64,000 bases of DNA, from assembly GCA_025935925.1 (NCBI GenBank), contig JAICUI010000005.1:1-64000 (forward strand). Direction: 5' to 3'. This DNA is from Chloroflexota bacterium. GTDB lineage: Bacteria > Chloroflexota > Limnocylindria > Limnocylindrales > CSP1-4. The number at the start of each line of letters is the position of its first letter. The stretch's first letter is position 1. The translations under genes were made by a program, and so were the position numbers. This document shows, one piece after another, positions 16,067 through 28,218 of the stretch. The notes below the pieces were generated by a model. It did not search any database. It was not told the DNA's origin and was given only the letters and a program-made list of their open reading frames with translations.

Positions 16067-16126
16067 GCCGCGAGTGTAGCGCGAGGGCGCGCGGCGCCCG
16101 GGCGCGGCGCCGAACGGAGCGTCGCG

Positions 16127-17950
16127 CTAGAACCCGCCGCCGGCGCCACCGCCACCGCCACCGGAGCCGCCACCGCCGAACCCGCCGCCCGACCCCGACG
16201 ACGACGGCGAGTTTCCGATCGTGCCGAGCGCCGCCATCATCCCGCCGAAGTTCGGGATCGGCGACGAGCTCATGACGCCCGGCGCGAAGCCGCCGGATCC
16301 GGCGTTGCCCGACCACGACCCGTCACCGCCGCTGCCGTACCAGACGGGGATGTAGCCGCCTGACGCCCGGCCGTGCTGGAGGTCGTCGGCCGTGCGCTCG
16401 AGCACCTGCTCGACCTGCGTCTGGAGCCCGAGCGCGACGCCCCACACGACGGCGTCGTCGGGGCTCTCGATGAGCGGGATCGCGGATTCGGCGACCACCT
16501 GGTCCATCGACCGGGCCTGCGCCATCGTCTTCTCGAGCGTCCGCCGATACGCCTCGAGCATCGCCCGGATCATGGCGCCGGGCATCGTGCGCGCGGGCAT
16601 CGACCGGGCGAGGATCATCAGCACGATGCCGGCCCCGAGCAGCGCGAGGCCGACCACGGTGAGCCCGTCCGACGGCAGATTGAACGCCGCGACGAGCGCG
16701 ATGACGGCGACGACGAGCACGAGGCTCGCGCGCCCCACCCAACGCCGGGTCGATCTTGCGGGCGGCTCGACGAACCAGCCGTTCTTGACGACGTGATCCT
16801 CGATCAGGGAGTCGAAGCCCGCGACGTCCTTGCCGAGCTTGAGCATGTCGTCGGGCGCGACGTAGCCGTCGCTGCCGCCGAGGCCGGAGAGCCGGCCGTC
16901 GAGGAAGCTCGTCGCCGGATCGAGCGGGCGGGAGCGGGCGCGATCCCGGCGCCACTGGGCCTCGGGATCGAGCTGCTCCGAGCCTGGCGGACCGGGCGGC
17001 AGCGGGCTGCCGGCGCCATCGACGGCGTCGACCTCGTGGTCCTCGGGACGGGTGAGGATGCCGACCTTCGTCGCGTTGCCGAGCAGCCCCGTCTTCTCGG
17101 CCTGGAACGCGATCATGCCGCGGGCCGCGAGGTCGAGCGAAGCCGCCGTCAGGGCGCGGCGCGTCGACCGGCCCTCGCGGATGACCGCCCCGGCCGCCGG
17201 CGTGAGCCCCGGTGGGGGCGCCGGCATGTGGATCGACGGGTCGTCGAGGTAGACGGGGTCGCGGCCGTGCCGGACCCAGCTCGCGAGGCCCCACACGACG
17301 ATCGCGATCGCGGCCAGCGGCGCGACCAGCAGCCCGAGCACGGCGTTGACCTGGCGAGCGAAGTCGAGCTCGGCGGCGTGGGCCGGGGACGCCGCCGCGT
17401 CGACCTTCGCCATCGCCGCGAGCAGCGCGCCGTCGAGGTCGCAGTCGCGCAGCAGCGGCAGCATGTCGTCCTCGTAGATCGCCTGCCGCTCCTGGTTGGT
17501 GAGGAACTTCGCGCGGAACCCCGGTCCCGCGTACAGCTGCACCTGGCCGTGGCAGGTGTCGTTCTCCTCGAGGTTGAACAGGATCACGAGGCCGTCGTCG
17601 AACCCCTTGCGGCCGACGCCCCACTGGTCCATCAGCGCCTGGGCGTCGGACTCCGCCTCGTCGCTGGTCTGGCAGCACGGCACGGTCTGGGTGTAGACGA
17701 CGACCTCGGCGCCGGTCCGCTGCTCGATGCCGTCGATGGTCTGCTCGGCCTGCGCGCGCGTGGCCTCCTTGAGGGCGTTGGCGGTGTCGTACACCGCGCG
17801 GTCGTTCTCGGGGCTCGGAAACGGCGGTCCCGCGGCGGCGGCGGTCGAGACCCACGGGCCCGCGAGCGCGACGAGGGCGACCATGGCGAGCAGCGGCAGC
17901 GGGACGCGGCGGGTGATGCGACGAGGCGGGATGGGGCGGCGGTCCGTCAT
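16127..17950 (-). CDS. TPM-domain / DUF2207-type membrane protein with glycine-rich tail
   Basis: This 607-residue exported membrane protein has a signal peptide (about 12-39, ending AAAA). A TPM domain follows at about 48-190 (motifs DTANALK, GAEVVVYTQT, DDGLVILFNLEE). One membrane helix lies near 217-235, and a DUF2207-like cytoplasmic region has two further helices near 420-460. The tail is almost all Gly and Ser. Two internal cysteines (PCC) and Cys near CHGQ may be extracytoplasmic. The role is probably cell-envelope quality control or adhesion. A TATCGT box ends six bases before the ATG. Confidence 0.85.
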   Translation of the reverse strand: MTDRRPIPPRRITRRVPLPLLAMVALVALAGPWVSTAAAAGPPFPSPENDRAVYDTANALKEATRAQAEQTIDGIEQRTGAEVVVYTQTVPCCQTSDEAESDAQALMDQWGVGRKGFDDGLVILFNLEENDTCHGQVQLYAGPGFRAKFLTNQERQAIYEDDMLPLLRDCDLDGALLAAMAKVDAAASPAHAAELDFARQVNAVLGLLVAPLAAIAIVVWGLASWVRHGRDPVYLDDPSIHMPAPPPGLTPAAGAVIREGRSTRRALTAASLDLAARGMIAFQAEKTGLLGNATKVGILTRPEDHEVDAVDGAGSPLPPGPPGSEQLDPEAQWRRDRARSRPLDPATSFLDGRLSGLGGSDGYVAPDDMLKLGKDVAGFDSLIEDHVVKNGWFVEPPARSTRRWVGRASLVLVVAVIALVAAFNLPSDGLTVVGLALLGAGIVLMILARSMPARTMPGAMIRAMLEAYRRTLEKTMAQARSMDQVVAESAIPLIESPDDAVVWGVALGLQTQVEQVLERTADDLQHGRASGGYIPVWYGSGGDGSWSGNAGSGGFAPGVMSSSPIPNFGGMMAALGTIGNSPSSSGSGGGFGGGGSGGGGGGAGGGF

Positions 17951-18235
17951 GCGCCAACGATAGAGCCACGATCGACCGGCGGCGGGGCCTTCGGGCGGCG
18001 GGGACGACCGGTGGCGGCGTCGACCGGCGGCGGTGTCGGCGGCCACGGGTTCCCGTGGCGAACCACCGGGACGCGATTTCGCGCGATCTCGCGTCCACGG
18101 TTCGGCGGGAGGACAAGGACGTCCAGTTTCGGTTCGTCGGAGCCAGCTGGAAGGCCACTCGTGGCTCGGTGGTCCTCCGAGGGAACACCGACCACTCGCG
18201 CCGGGACGTGTCGCGGTCGAGCGGTCGGGGCGCCC

Positions 18236-20226
<1,991 letters not shown>

Positions 20227-20230
<4 letters not shown>

Positions 20231-21429
20231 CCCGCGAAGCGTACCCGCCCCCGCGAGCGTGCCGCGGTCAGCGTGCCGTTGGGCTCGAGCAGGACCTGCG
20301 GTGCCGCGGGCCGGCCGTTGTAGGTGGAGGCCATCGATGCGGCGTACGCGCCGGTCTCCGCGATCGCAACGAGGTCGCCCCGGTGGAGCGGCGGCAGCTC
20401 GGCGGAGCCGAAGGTGTCCGTGCTCTCGCAGATGGGTCCGTCGACGCGCGCCGCGGACGATGGCGCGGCGCCGGGGTGCACGGGCGCGCCGAGCGACGTC
20501 AGCGCACGCATCGGGTGCGTCGCGCCGTACAGGGCCGGCCGGATCAGCTCCGTCATGCCGGCGTCGATCACCACCACGCGCTCGCCGTCGCCCCGCTCCC
20601 GGACGTGCAGCACCGACGCGACGATCGTGCCTGCGGCCGCGACCAGGAACCGGCCCGGCTCGACGGCGAGGCGCGCCGGCCGACGATCCTCCGGCAGCGC
20701 CCCGATCAGCGCGGCGGCTTCCTCGGCGAACCTCGCGGGCCGGGGAACCGTGCCCGCATCGCCCACGGGGAACCCGCCGCCGACGTCGAGCGTGTCGAAG
20801 GCCGGCCGGCCGGCTCGGACGAGCGAAAGGACCGCGAGCCCGCGCCGCACGGCGTCGCGCCACGCGTCCACCGCCCCGAGCTGCGATCCGACGTGCAGGT
20901 GGATCCCGCGCGCCCGGATCGGGCCATCGGCCGGCAGCGCCGCGACCGCCGCCGTGAGCTCGGTCTCGGTCATGCCGAACTTCGCCGTCCCGCGCCCGAC
21001 CGCGAGGCCGCGGTGCGTCTCCGGCTGGACGTCGGGATTGAGCCGCACCAGCACCTCGAGCGGCGGCCGGCCGCCGGCACCCAGCCCGGCCCGGGCCGCG
21101 AGCGCGGCGAGGGCGTCCAGCTCCTCGGGGCTCTCGACGGCGACCCAGCGAAGCGGATCGCCGGCCGCGGCGGCGCGGACGGCGGCGCGGAGCTCCCCGT
21201 CGGATTTGCCGATCCCTTCGAGCGTCACGCCGGCATTCGGGATCCCGGCCGCGCGCGCGGCCGCCCATTCGCCCCGGGACACCACATTCGCCGCAAGCCC
21301 GAGCCTGCCGAGTCGTGCCACGATCGCCGGCACGTCGTTCGCCTTGACGGAGAACGCGCGCAGCCACGGATCGGGGAATGCGGCCTCGAGCTCGCCGGCC
21401 ACGGCGGCCAGCGCCGCGATGGACGTCAC
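20227..21429 (-). CDS. lysA: diaminopimelate decarboxylase
   Basis: This PLP-dependent fold-III (alanine-racemase-like) decarboxylase converts meso-diaminopimelate to lysine. It shows FSVKAN with the PLP Lys near residue 29, HLHVGSQ, DVGGGFP, EPGRF, GPICESTDTF and the C-terminal GAYAASMASTYNGRP. From the GTG at 21429 it has 400 residues. Family-like sequence (RRFGTPVHV) continues about 20 codons further upstream, but no ATG, GTG or TTG exists in frame before a TGA near 21523. The true start is therefore unusual or disturbed by a sequence error. It is coupled downstream to the methionine fusion gene. Confidence 0.92.
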
Positions 21430-21514
21430 GTGGACGGGCGTGCCGAACCGGCGGGCGGCCTCGCGGAGCGCCGGATCGATCGACGGCGCCTCCGGCCCGA
21501 CGCCGGTCGCGACG

Positions 21515-21904
21515 TCAGTCGTGGATCACCAGCCCGATGACCGTCGACACGATGGACAGCACGATCGACCCGATCAGCGCAGCGATGAACGCGTCGAGGC
21601 CCAGGCCGTGATCCGGGAAGCCGCCGACGGTGAACGGGATGTCGAGGAACTCGCCCGCGATCCACGCGACGAACAGGAACAGTGCGGCGTTGATGACGAA
21701 GCTGAACAGCCCGAGCGTCATCGCCGTGATCGGGAACGACAGCAGCTTCACGACCGGCTTGATGATCCCGTTGACGACGCCGAACACGATGGCGAGCAGC
21801 AGCAGCTGCGGGATCGATCCCGTGAAGTCGATCTGCGGGAGCAGCCACGCCACGATCGCGAACGCGACCGCCGTCGCGATGGTCCCGATGATGAAGTGCC
21901 GCAT
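21515..21904 (-). CDS. phage holin family IV (four-TM) membrane protein
   Basis: This 129-residue protein consists almost entirely of four hydrophobic helices. It has the family signature FGVVNGIIKPVVKLLSFPITAMTLGLFSF across TM2-TM3 and a GLDAFIAALIGSIVLS segment in TM4. The function in non-phage chromosomes is unknown. GGAGGG stands five bases before the ATG. It sits directly upstream of lysA on the same strand, so lysA translation may be coupled to it. A related module forms the N terminus of the 42.7-44.9 kb fusion protein. Confidence 0.86.
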   Translation of the reverse strand: MRHFIIGTIATAVAFAIVAWLLPQIDFTGSIPQLLLLAIVFGVVNGIIKPVVKLLSFPITAMTLGLFSFVINAALFLFVAWIAGEFLDIPFTVGGFPDHGLGLDAFIAALIGSIVLSIVSTVIGLVIHD

Positions 21905-22051
21905 GCCTGCCCTCCAGCGGTGTTGCCCGGGCGGATCATCGCAGATGGAGGCACCTGCAACCGTGCGGCGGCGCGCTGACAGCCCGTCCGTCACGAGCCG
22001 GCCGGCACGCTCGGGGTCCCGGGACAGCCGTCCCGCGCAGGAGGGCCTGGC

Positions 22052-22372
22052 ATGACGAACCCGCGCGATCCCGAGGGCCTGATGCCCGACGCCACCGACG
22101 AGGCCGGGCCGCCCGTCGGACCCGATGGCGCCTTGCCCGGCGAGGGCGCGGCGATCGACGGCGAATCGATCGACACGAACCCCGGCGGGCTCGCCGGGCG
22201 GACGGACACGGACGCGTTCGGGTCGGACCCGGACATGCGGTTTCCGGGCGAGTCCGAGGATCCGACGATGACGACGGCCGATGCGCAGACCGCACCCGTG
22301 ACCGCCGAGCCGCCGGACGCCGAGGCCGCCGACCTCGACCGCGACGTGGAGCTCCGGAACCCGGGCGTCTGA
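22052..22372 (+). CDS. small acidic, probably disordered protein
   Basis: This 106-residue protein is rich in Asp, Glu, Gly, Pro and Ala, with repeated D-x-x-G and NPG turns. It has no membrane segment, cysteine or recognisable domain, and I do not recognise the family. GGAGGG lies six bases before the ATG and codon usage matches the neighbours, so it is likely translated. It stands alone between the divergent holin-like gene and the DUF885 gene. Confidence 0.6.
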   Translation: MTNPRDPEGLMPDATDEAGPPVGPDGALPGEGAAIDGESIDTNPGGLAGRTDTDAFGSDPDMRFPGESEDPTMTTADAQTAPVTAEPPDAEAADLDRDVELRNPGV

Positions 22373-22438
22373 CCGGCCACGGCGCCGGCCGGCAGGACCC
22401 GGCTATGCTCGGTCCGTTCGCCATCGCCGGAGGTGCCC

Positions 22439-24193
22439 GTGACCGCCTTCAACGACCTCGTCGCGAGCTTCCTCGACGAGCTCTTCGAGCTGCAGCCCGA
22501 CTACGCGACGTGGGTGGGCGACCACCGCCACGACGGCCGCTGGCCGGACATGAGCGAGGCCGGCCGACAGGCGCGGCTCGCGTTCCTCGACCGGTGGCAC
22601 GCACGGTTCATCGCGGCGGACCCGGCGACCCTTAGCGACGACGAGCGGATCGATCGCGAGCTCGTCCTCGGTGAGCTCGACGCGTTCCGATTCGCGGAGG
22701 CGGAGCTGCGCGAGGAGACCTGGGCGCCGACGCTGTGGGTCTACCTGATCGGCGGCGGCCTCCATCCGCTCCTCGCGCGTGACTTCGCGCCGCTGGCGGT
22801 GCGCCTGGCGTCGGCCTGCGAGCGGCTCGAGGGCGTTCCGGCGCTCCTCGAGCAGGCGCGCGCCGTGACCGGATCGGACCCGGCGCGGCCCGTGTCGAGG
22901 CTCCACGCGGAGATCGCCGGGCAGCGCCTGGCCGGGGTGGCGTCGCTCGCGCGCGACGCCGTGGAGCAGGCCGAGGCGGCCGCACCCTCGGATGCAGGGG
23001 TTGCAGAGCTGCTGCCGAGGCTGCGCACCGCGGCCGACCGCGCGGCGTCGGCGCTCGAGGCGATGGGCGAGCACCTCGGCGCCGAGGTCGCGCCACGCAC
23101 GACGGGGAGTGCGGAGCTGGGCGAGCCGCTGTTCACGACCAAGCTGCGCCATACGCTTCGCGACCCGCGGATCACGGCCAGGGACGTCCTCGCCAAGGCC
23201 GAGCGCGAGTACGACGCCGTGCGCGCCGAGATGGTCCGCATCGCGGGCGAGATCTGGTCCGACTGGCGGCCCGGCGAGCCCAAGCCGGACGACGAGGGCG
23301 AGCTCGTGCGCGGCACGCTCGATGCGATCGCGGCGGACCATCCGGCCGCCGACGATCTGGTCGCGTTCTGCCGCGAGGAGCTCGGTCGCATCGAGGCCTT
23401 CTGTCGAGACCGCGAGGTCATCGGGCTCGTCGACGAGCCGCTGGACATCGACTGGACGCCCGAGTTCCTGCGCGCGTTCGCCGGCGCGATGCTCGATGCG
23501 CCCGGGCCGCTCGATGTCGGCCAGAAGTCGTTCTTCTCGATCACGCCGGTCCGGGAGGAATGGGACGACGCCGAGCGCGAGTCGTATCTGCGGGAGATGA
23601 ACTCGCGGCAGCTCCGCCTGCTGACGATCCACGAGGCGGTTCCCGGCCACTACCTGCAGGGCGCGTACGGGAACCGCGGCTCGTCGCTGGCGCGAAGGGT
23701 CTTCCATTCCGGCCTGTTCGCCGAGGGCTGGGCGGTCTACATCACCCAGGTGATGCTCGACCGCGGCTATGGCGACGACGACCCGGCGCTGTGGCTGGTC
23801 CACTGGAAGTTCTACCTGCGTGCCGTCGTCAACGCGATCATCGACGTGCGGATCCACACGATGGGCATGACGTCGGCGGAGGCGATCGACCTGATGGTCG
23901 ACGGGGCGTTCCAGGAGCGGTCCGAGGCGATGGCCAAGGACGAGCGGGCGCGGCTGTCGTCGACCCAGCTCGTGACGTACTTCCTCGGCTCGGCCGGGAT
24001 GTGGGAGATCGAGGACGAGGCGCGGCGTCGCGCCGCGGCTGCCGCGGGCGGCTCACGGGACGACGTCCCGACGCCGCGCGTGGTCGGCGGCTACGGCCCG
24101 ACGCCCGGGTTCGACGAACGGGCCCACCTCGAAGCGGTCATTTCGCACGGCGCCCCGCCGATCCCGATCCTGCGCCAGATCCTGCTCGGCTGA
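22439..24193 (+). CDS. DUF885 family protein (putative zinc carboxypeptidase-like)
   Basis: This 584-residue helical protein of the DUF885 family carries the metallopeptidase-like motif TIHEAVPGHYLQ near residues 400-411. Further family blocks are FAEGWAVYITQ, LRAVVNAIIDVRIHTMGM and a C-terminal YFLGSAGMWEIE. Members are proposed metalloenzymes acting on peptides, but substrates are largely unproven. No signal peptide is seen. The second of two nearby GTG codons (22439) is chosen because GGAGG precedes it by five bases; the first (22433) overlaps that site. Confidence 0.88.
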   Translation: MTAFNDLVASFLDELFELQPDYATWVGDHRHDGRWPDMSEAGRQARLAFLDRWHARFIAADPATLSDDERIDRELVLGELDAFRFAEAELREETWAPTLWVYLIGGGLHPLLARDFAPLAVRLASACERLEGVPALLEQARAVTGSDPARPVSRLHAEIAGQRLAGVASLARDAVEQAEAAAPSDAGVAELLPRLRTAADRAASALEAMGEHLGAEVAPRTTGSAELGEPLFTTKLRHTLRDPRITARDVLAKAEREYDAVRAEMVRIAGEIWSDWRPGEPKPDDEGELVRGTLDAIAADHPAADDLVAFCREELGRIEAFCRDREVIGLVDEPLDIDWTPEFLRAFAGAMLDAPGPLDVGQKSFFSITPVREEWDDAERESYLREMNSRQLRLLTIHEAVPGHYLQGAYGNRGSSLARRVFHSGLFAEGWAVYITQVMLDRGYGDDDPALWLVHWKFYLRAVVNAIIDVRIHTMGMTSAEAIDLMVDGAFQERSEAMAKDERARLSSTQLVTYFLGSAGMWEIEDEARRRAAAAAGGSRDDVPTPRVVGGYGPTPGFDERAHLEAVISHGAPPIPILRQILLG

Positions 24194-24292
24194 CGGCCGG
24201 TCCGGGCGGCGCGGGACTCCTCGTGCTGCCGATTCGCGACCCAGGGTCGCCGTCATGACAGGACTCGCGGCGCACGCCGACGAATCAGCGAC

Positions 24293-27200
24293 TCATGGTC
24301 GGCGCGGCGATCGATCGGAAGGTGCCGCGGGGCCCTGGTCCGGTTCGGAATCAGCGGCTGGCTGTTGATCGTCCCCGGAAGCCGGGGGCGTGATCGGCGC
24401 CCCTGGAGCCAGCGGCCCCGCAGGCAGCGCGGTCGCGTTCGGCAGGACCGGGGTGCTGCGTCGGGCGGACGACGCCGGCGTGGCGCCGTCGGCGACGGCC
24501 TCACGCAGCCGATCGACGCGATAGCCCGACGCCTCGGCGGCGTCCGAGAGGCGGCGCTCCAGCACCGAGAGCTCGACGGGCCGCTTCGCGCGGTCCTTGC
24601 GCGGCGTGAGGATCCGCTCCAGGCGGCCCATCCAGGCGAGCAGCTCCTGCCATGAATCGCCGTGGACGTACTCGACGCCTTCCCACGTGTTAACGCGCAG
24701 GAAGGCCCGCACCGCCGGGTGCGCCAGCCACGCGTCGACGAGCCGCGCCGGGAGCGTCGCCGCAGGTCCACCGAGCCCGGACGGCAGCGGAAGATCGAGC
24801 AGCATCCGAACACGCTCCGCCGCCCACCACGCCTGCCCCTCGTCGAGGCCCCGGCCGCGCAGACCATCCGCCACGACCGGCGCCAGTCGCAGCTCCTCGT
24901 ACCACGCCCGGCTCGTCGGGCCGACGGGCGCGCCTCTCGGGAGCGAGCCCAATGGCGCGAGGAGCGTCCAGAGCCGCAGCGCCGCCTGCTGCGACGGGTC
25001 GTCGACGCCGGCGATCACCGCCTGGGCACGCTCCGACCGCTCCGCGATCGTGTCGACGACCGCGCCGCGGTCGCCCTCGGTACCGGTGGCCTCCGCGACG
25101 GCATCGACGAGCCGCGAGACACCGTCGCGAGACGGCTCCGCGATCACCGCGCGAAGCGCCTCGTGGACCGGGTTCAGCTGCTGGTCGCGCAACGCGTCCT
25201 CCAGGGATGGCACGCCGCCGTCGCCGATCCGCGCGGCGAGCCGGCGCCACACGCCCGCGCTGTCGTGGAGCTCCCGAAGCTCCCAGAACACCCGTGTCTC
25301 GTACGCGCGCAGACGGACGTGGATCCCGCGCTCGCGGATCTCCGCGACCGAACGCAGGTACTCGAGGCCCGTCCGCTGGTCGCGGAACGTGAGCCAGCGG
25401 TCCGCGGCGTCACCCTCGGCGAGCCCCAGCCCCTGCGCCAGCGTCCGACGCTCGAGCCGCTTCGAGCCGTCGTCGCCCTTCACGGCGAAGGCGGCCGAGT
25501 CGCGGATCCAGCCCGACGTCTCCGCGTACCGGTTGTGGTACACGACGAGCGACCGCGAGCCGCCGCTCCCGTTCGAATAGGCGAATACGTGCTCGTCGAC
25601 GCCGCCGCCGTCGGCCGTCACGTCGTACAGCACGAAGTCGCGCGCCTCGGCGAAGTCGCCGCGCCGGTGGAGGAGCGGCACGATCTCCCGCTCGTGGCGG
25701 GCGATCAGCCACTCGTCGGGCTGCTCGTCGAGCGTCGCCCGCCGGAACTCCATGCCGTACTTCTCGGCAAACCCCTCGAACTGTCCGTGGCCGAGCATCG
25801 GCAACCCCGGCAGGGTGGCGAGGAGCGTCGCGACGCCGATGTACTTGTCGCCCTTGCCGAACTGCTCGACCGCGGTCTTCTCGTCCGGGTTGTTCATGAA
25901 GTTCACGTAGCGCTTGAGGATCTCGGGATCGAACTCGAGGGTCTCCTTGAGCACCCGCCGGTAGCCCGCGTTGTCCTCGTCGCGGAGCATGTGCATGAAC
26001 GCGCTGTTGTAGACGCGGTGCATGCCGAGCGTGCGGACGAAGTAGCCCTCGAGCAGCCAGAACGCCTCGGCGAGGAGCAGGGTGTCGGGCACCTCGGCGG
26101 CGACCCGGTCGACGACGTCGCGCCAGAACTCGTGGGGCATCGCGGCGTCGAACTCGGCCTGGGTCATCGTCCCGTACTCGGCGCGCGACGGGATCGCGCC
26201 GCCGCCCTCGCCGGGTGCCGGGAACCACAGCCGCCGGACGTGCTTGCGGGCCAGCACCATCGCGGCATCGAACCGGATGACGGGGAACTTCCGGGCGACC
26301 GACAGGATCGTCTGGATGACCTGCTCGCGGACGGCGGCAGCCGAGAAGTCGAGCTGCGCGGTGTCGTTCCAGGGGAAGCTCGTGCCGTCGTTGCCGTGGT
26401 AGACGTAGCGCCGCTCGCCGGACGACCGGTCGCGCCACTCGAACGTCACGGCGGCGTCGGTGTTGTTCCAGTAGTGGTCCTCGATCCGGATCTCGACGCG
26501 GTCGTCGTCGGCGAGGTTCTCGCCGCTGTACGTGTAGCCCGGATAGGGCGGGTGGGGGAGCGACAGGAACCAGTCGGGGCGGTCGATCACCCAGCGTGAG
26601 TCGATGCCCATGTGGTTGGGCACCATGTCGCTCGCGAGCCGGATACCGCGGGCCCAGGCGCGGCCCCGCAGGTTCGCCCAGGCGTCGTCGCCGCCGAGGT
26701 CGTTCGCGATCACGTAGTCGTCCAGCGAATACGCCGAGGCTGCCGCCTCCGCGTTGCCGCGCCACTGCTTGATCCGCTGGCTGGCGTTGCTGCGCTCCCA
26801 GAGCCCGATGAGCCACAGCCCGGTGATGCCCCAGCGCGCCAGGCGGTCGAGCTCTTCGTCGGGGATCTGGTCGAGCGTCCGGATGTCTCGCGCGTACCGC
26901 CGCGACAGCTGGTCGAGCCACACGTGGGTCGACTTCGCGATCAGGACGAGGCGCGGCATCCAGGCCGAGTCGCTCGAGAAGCGCTCCGGCTCCTGATCGA
27001 GGCCGGTGAGATCGGGCGCCTCGCCATGACCGGCGCCGTCGCCGAACCCACCACCGCCGAAGCGGAGGTGCATGCCGCGCTCCTCCTCCGCGATCACGTC
27101 GAGCGTCAGGAGCAGGCGGTCCAGCAGCTGGTCGAGGGCCTGCCCGAGGAGCCCGCGCCACTGCTCGCGGACGTACCTCAGCTGTCCGGCGAGGGACGTC

Positions 27201-27796
27201 GGGTGGGCGCGGGCGGGCGCACGCAGGAGCTCGACGAGCGTCTCGCCGTTCGGTCCGATCGGCCGGAGTGCGCCCTGATGGGTCTCGAGGACGGCCATCG
27301 CGGCGTCGCGATCCGCCGCCGGCACGGGCGCGTCGTCGACGAGGACCCTCAGGGGACGGGCGGCCGGGTTCTCGTTCGCAAGGCGGACGAGCAGGAGCTC
27401 CTCGACGCGGGCCGGGTCCGGGGCGCCATCGACGTCCGGGAACTCGTCGCCGACGGCATCGAGGAGGCCGTCGACGCGCGGCTCACCGAGGGCGTGCTCG
27501 ACGGCGTCGGTCGTGGCCTCCATCGACGCCTGCGGCTCGATCTCGGCGGCCCTCTCGACCAGGAGGTGGAAGATCTCGTGGAGCAGCTCGAGCGCCGCGA
27601 GCTCGCCGGCCTGCGCGCTCGGTTCGCCCGCCCGCCGCGTGGCGTTGATCTTCGCGACGACGCGCCGGGCCGCGGGCAGGTTCGCCGCCACCCGTGACTG
27701 GTCGCCGGGTGTCGCCCCGGTCGTGGCGGAGACGGGCGACGTGGCGTCCAGCCCGAACCGCTCACGGGCGGTGCGCGAGTAGGGCAGGGCTCGCAT
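24293..27796 (-). CDS. GH13 alpha-amylase family protein, long form
   Basis: This 1167-residue glucan enzyme has a helical N-terminal region (about 1-270) of the kind seen in large Chloroflexota amylases. A GH13 barrel follows with region I DMVPNHMG, region II RFDAAMV (nucleophile Asp near 511), region III LLLAEAFW (acid Glu near 575) and region IV NNPDE near 636, where the usual NHD His is Pro. A helical C-terminal domain ends in a Pro/Ser/Asp-rich tail. No signal peptide is obvious, suggesting intracellular glucan breakdown. A GACACT box lies six bases before the ATG. Confidence 0.88.
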   Translation of the reverse strand: MRALPYSRTARERFGLDATSPVSATTGATPGDQSRVAANLPAARRVVAKINATRRAGEPSAQAGELAALELLHEIFHLLVERAAEIEPQASMEATTDAVEHALGEPRVDGLLDAVGDEFPDVDGAPDPARVEELLLVRLANENPAARPLRVLVDDAPVPAADRDAAMAVLETHQGALRPIGPNGETLVELLRAPARAHPTSLAGQLRYVREQWRGLLGQALDQLLDRLLLTLDVIAEEERGMHLRFGGGGFGDGAGHGEAPDLTGLDQEPERFSSDSAWMPRLVLIAKSTHVWLDQLSRRYARDIRTLDQIPDEELDRLARWGITGLWLIGLWERSNASQRIKQWRGNAEAAASAYSLDDYVIANDLGGDDAWANLRGRAWARGIRLASDMVPNHMGIDSRWVIDRPDWFLSLPHPPYPGYTYSGENLADDDRVEIRIEDHYWNNTDAAVTFEWRDRSSGERRYVYHGNDGTSFPWNDTAQLDFSAAAVREQVIQTILSVARKFPVIRFDAAMVLARKHVRRLWFPAPGEGGGAIPSRAEYGTMTQAEFDAAMPHEFWRDVVDRVAAEVPDTLLLAEAFWLLEGYFVRTLGMHRVYNSAFMHMLRDEDNAGYRRVLKETLEFDPEILKRYVNFMNNPDEKTAVEQFGKGDKYIGVATLLATLPGLPMLGHGQFEGFAEKYGMEFRRATLDEQPDEWLIARHEREIVPLLHRRGDFAEARDFVLYDVTADGGGVDEHVFAYSNGSGGSRSLVVYHNRYAETSGWIRDSAAFAVKGDDGSKRLERRTLAQGLGLAEGDAADRWLTFRDQRTGLEYLRSVAEIRERGIHVRLRAYETRVFWELRELHDSAGVWRRLAARIGDGGVPSLEDALRDQQLNPVHEALRAVIAEPSRDGVSRLVDAVAEATGTEGDRGAVVDTIAERSERAQAVIAGVDDPSQQAALRLWTLLAPLGSLPRGAPVGPTSRAWYEELRLAPVVADGLRGRGLDEGQAWWAAERVRMLLDLPLPSGLGGPAATLPARLVDAWLAHPAVRAFLRVNTWEGVEYVHGDSWQELLAWMGRLERILTPRKDRAKRPVELSVLERRLSDAAEASGYRVDRLREAVADGATPASSARRSTPVLPNATALPAGPLAPGAPITPPASGDDQQPAADSEPDQGPAAPSDRSPRRP

Positions 27797-27870
27797 GGGA
27801 GCAGTGTCGCACTGCCCGCGGCGCCGAGCATCCTGATCGGGGCGCGTGACGGTCCTTGACCTTGTCAAAT

Positions 27871-28159
27871 GCTCGCCCCCCGGTCGTCAAACCGGTGGGA
27901 CGCGAGCGGGCTTGCCATCCGCTCACCGGGTGGGCGTACTGCGATCGTTCTGCGCGCGTCGCTTGTCAGTGGCACACCGTATGAGCATTCGATCAACTGG
28001 CCGGCTTCCGGCTCGACCTTGCGCCCGTGGATGGAGCGTCTGACAAGCACGGACGCGGGGTGACGCTCGTGGGCGAGCCTCGAGCTCCCACGTCGCTGGG
28101 CATGCCCCGCGTAACGTCCGCCTCGTGAGCGTCTGACAAGCGGTGAGCGTCTGACAAGC
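27871..28159. repeat. 15-bp repeat cluster between the amylase and GntR genes
   Basis: GAGCGTCTGACAAGC occurs exactly at 28034-28048, 28127-28141 and 28145-28159. Inverted partial copies lie at 27961-27969 (9 of 9 bases) and 27871-27884 (about 12 of 14). The two downstream copies are spaced 18 bases apart, close to two helical turns. The cluster fills most of the 422-base gap 27797-28218, which otherwise holds no ORF. A multi-site operator is the simplest reading. Confidence 0.7.
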
Positions 28160-28218
28160 GGCAAGTCAAGTGAGGTAACGCGCCCGCGCGCGACGTGGGC
28201 CGCGCTGCCTTCCCGGCC

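Noticed and set aside
28034-28159. CRISPR array or plasmid-type iterons
   Set aside because: Repeats are only 15 bases, unevenly spaced, with inverted partial copies; no cas, rep or partition gene is nearby.
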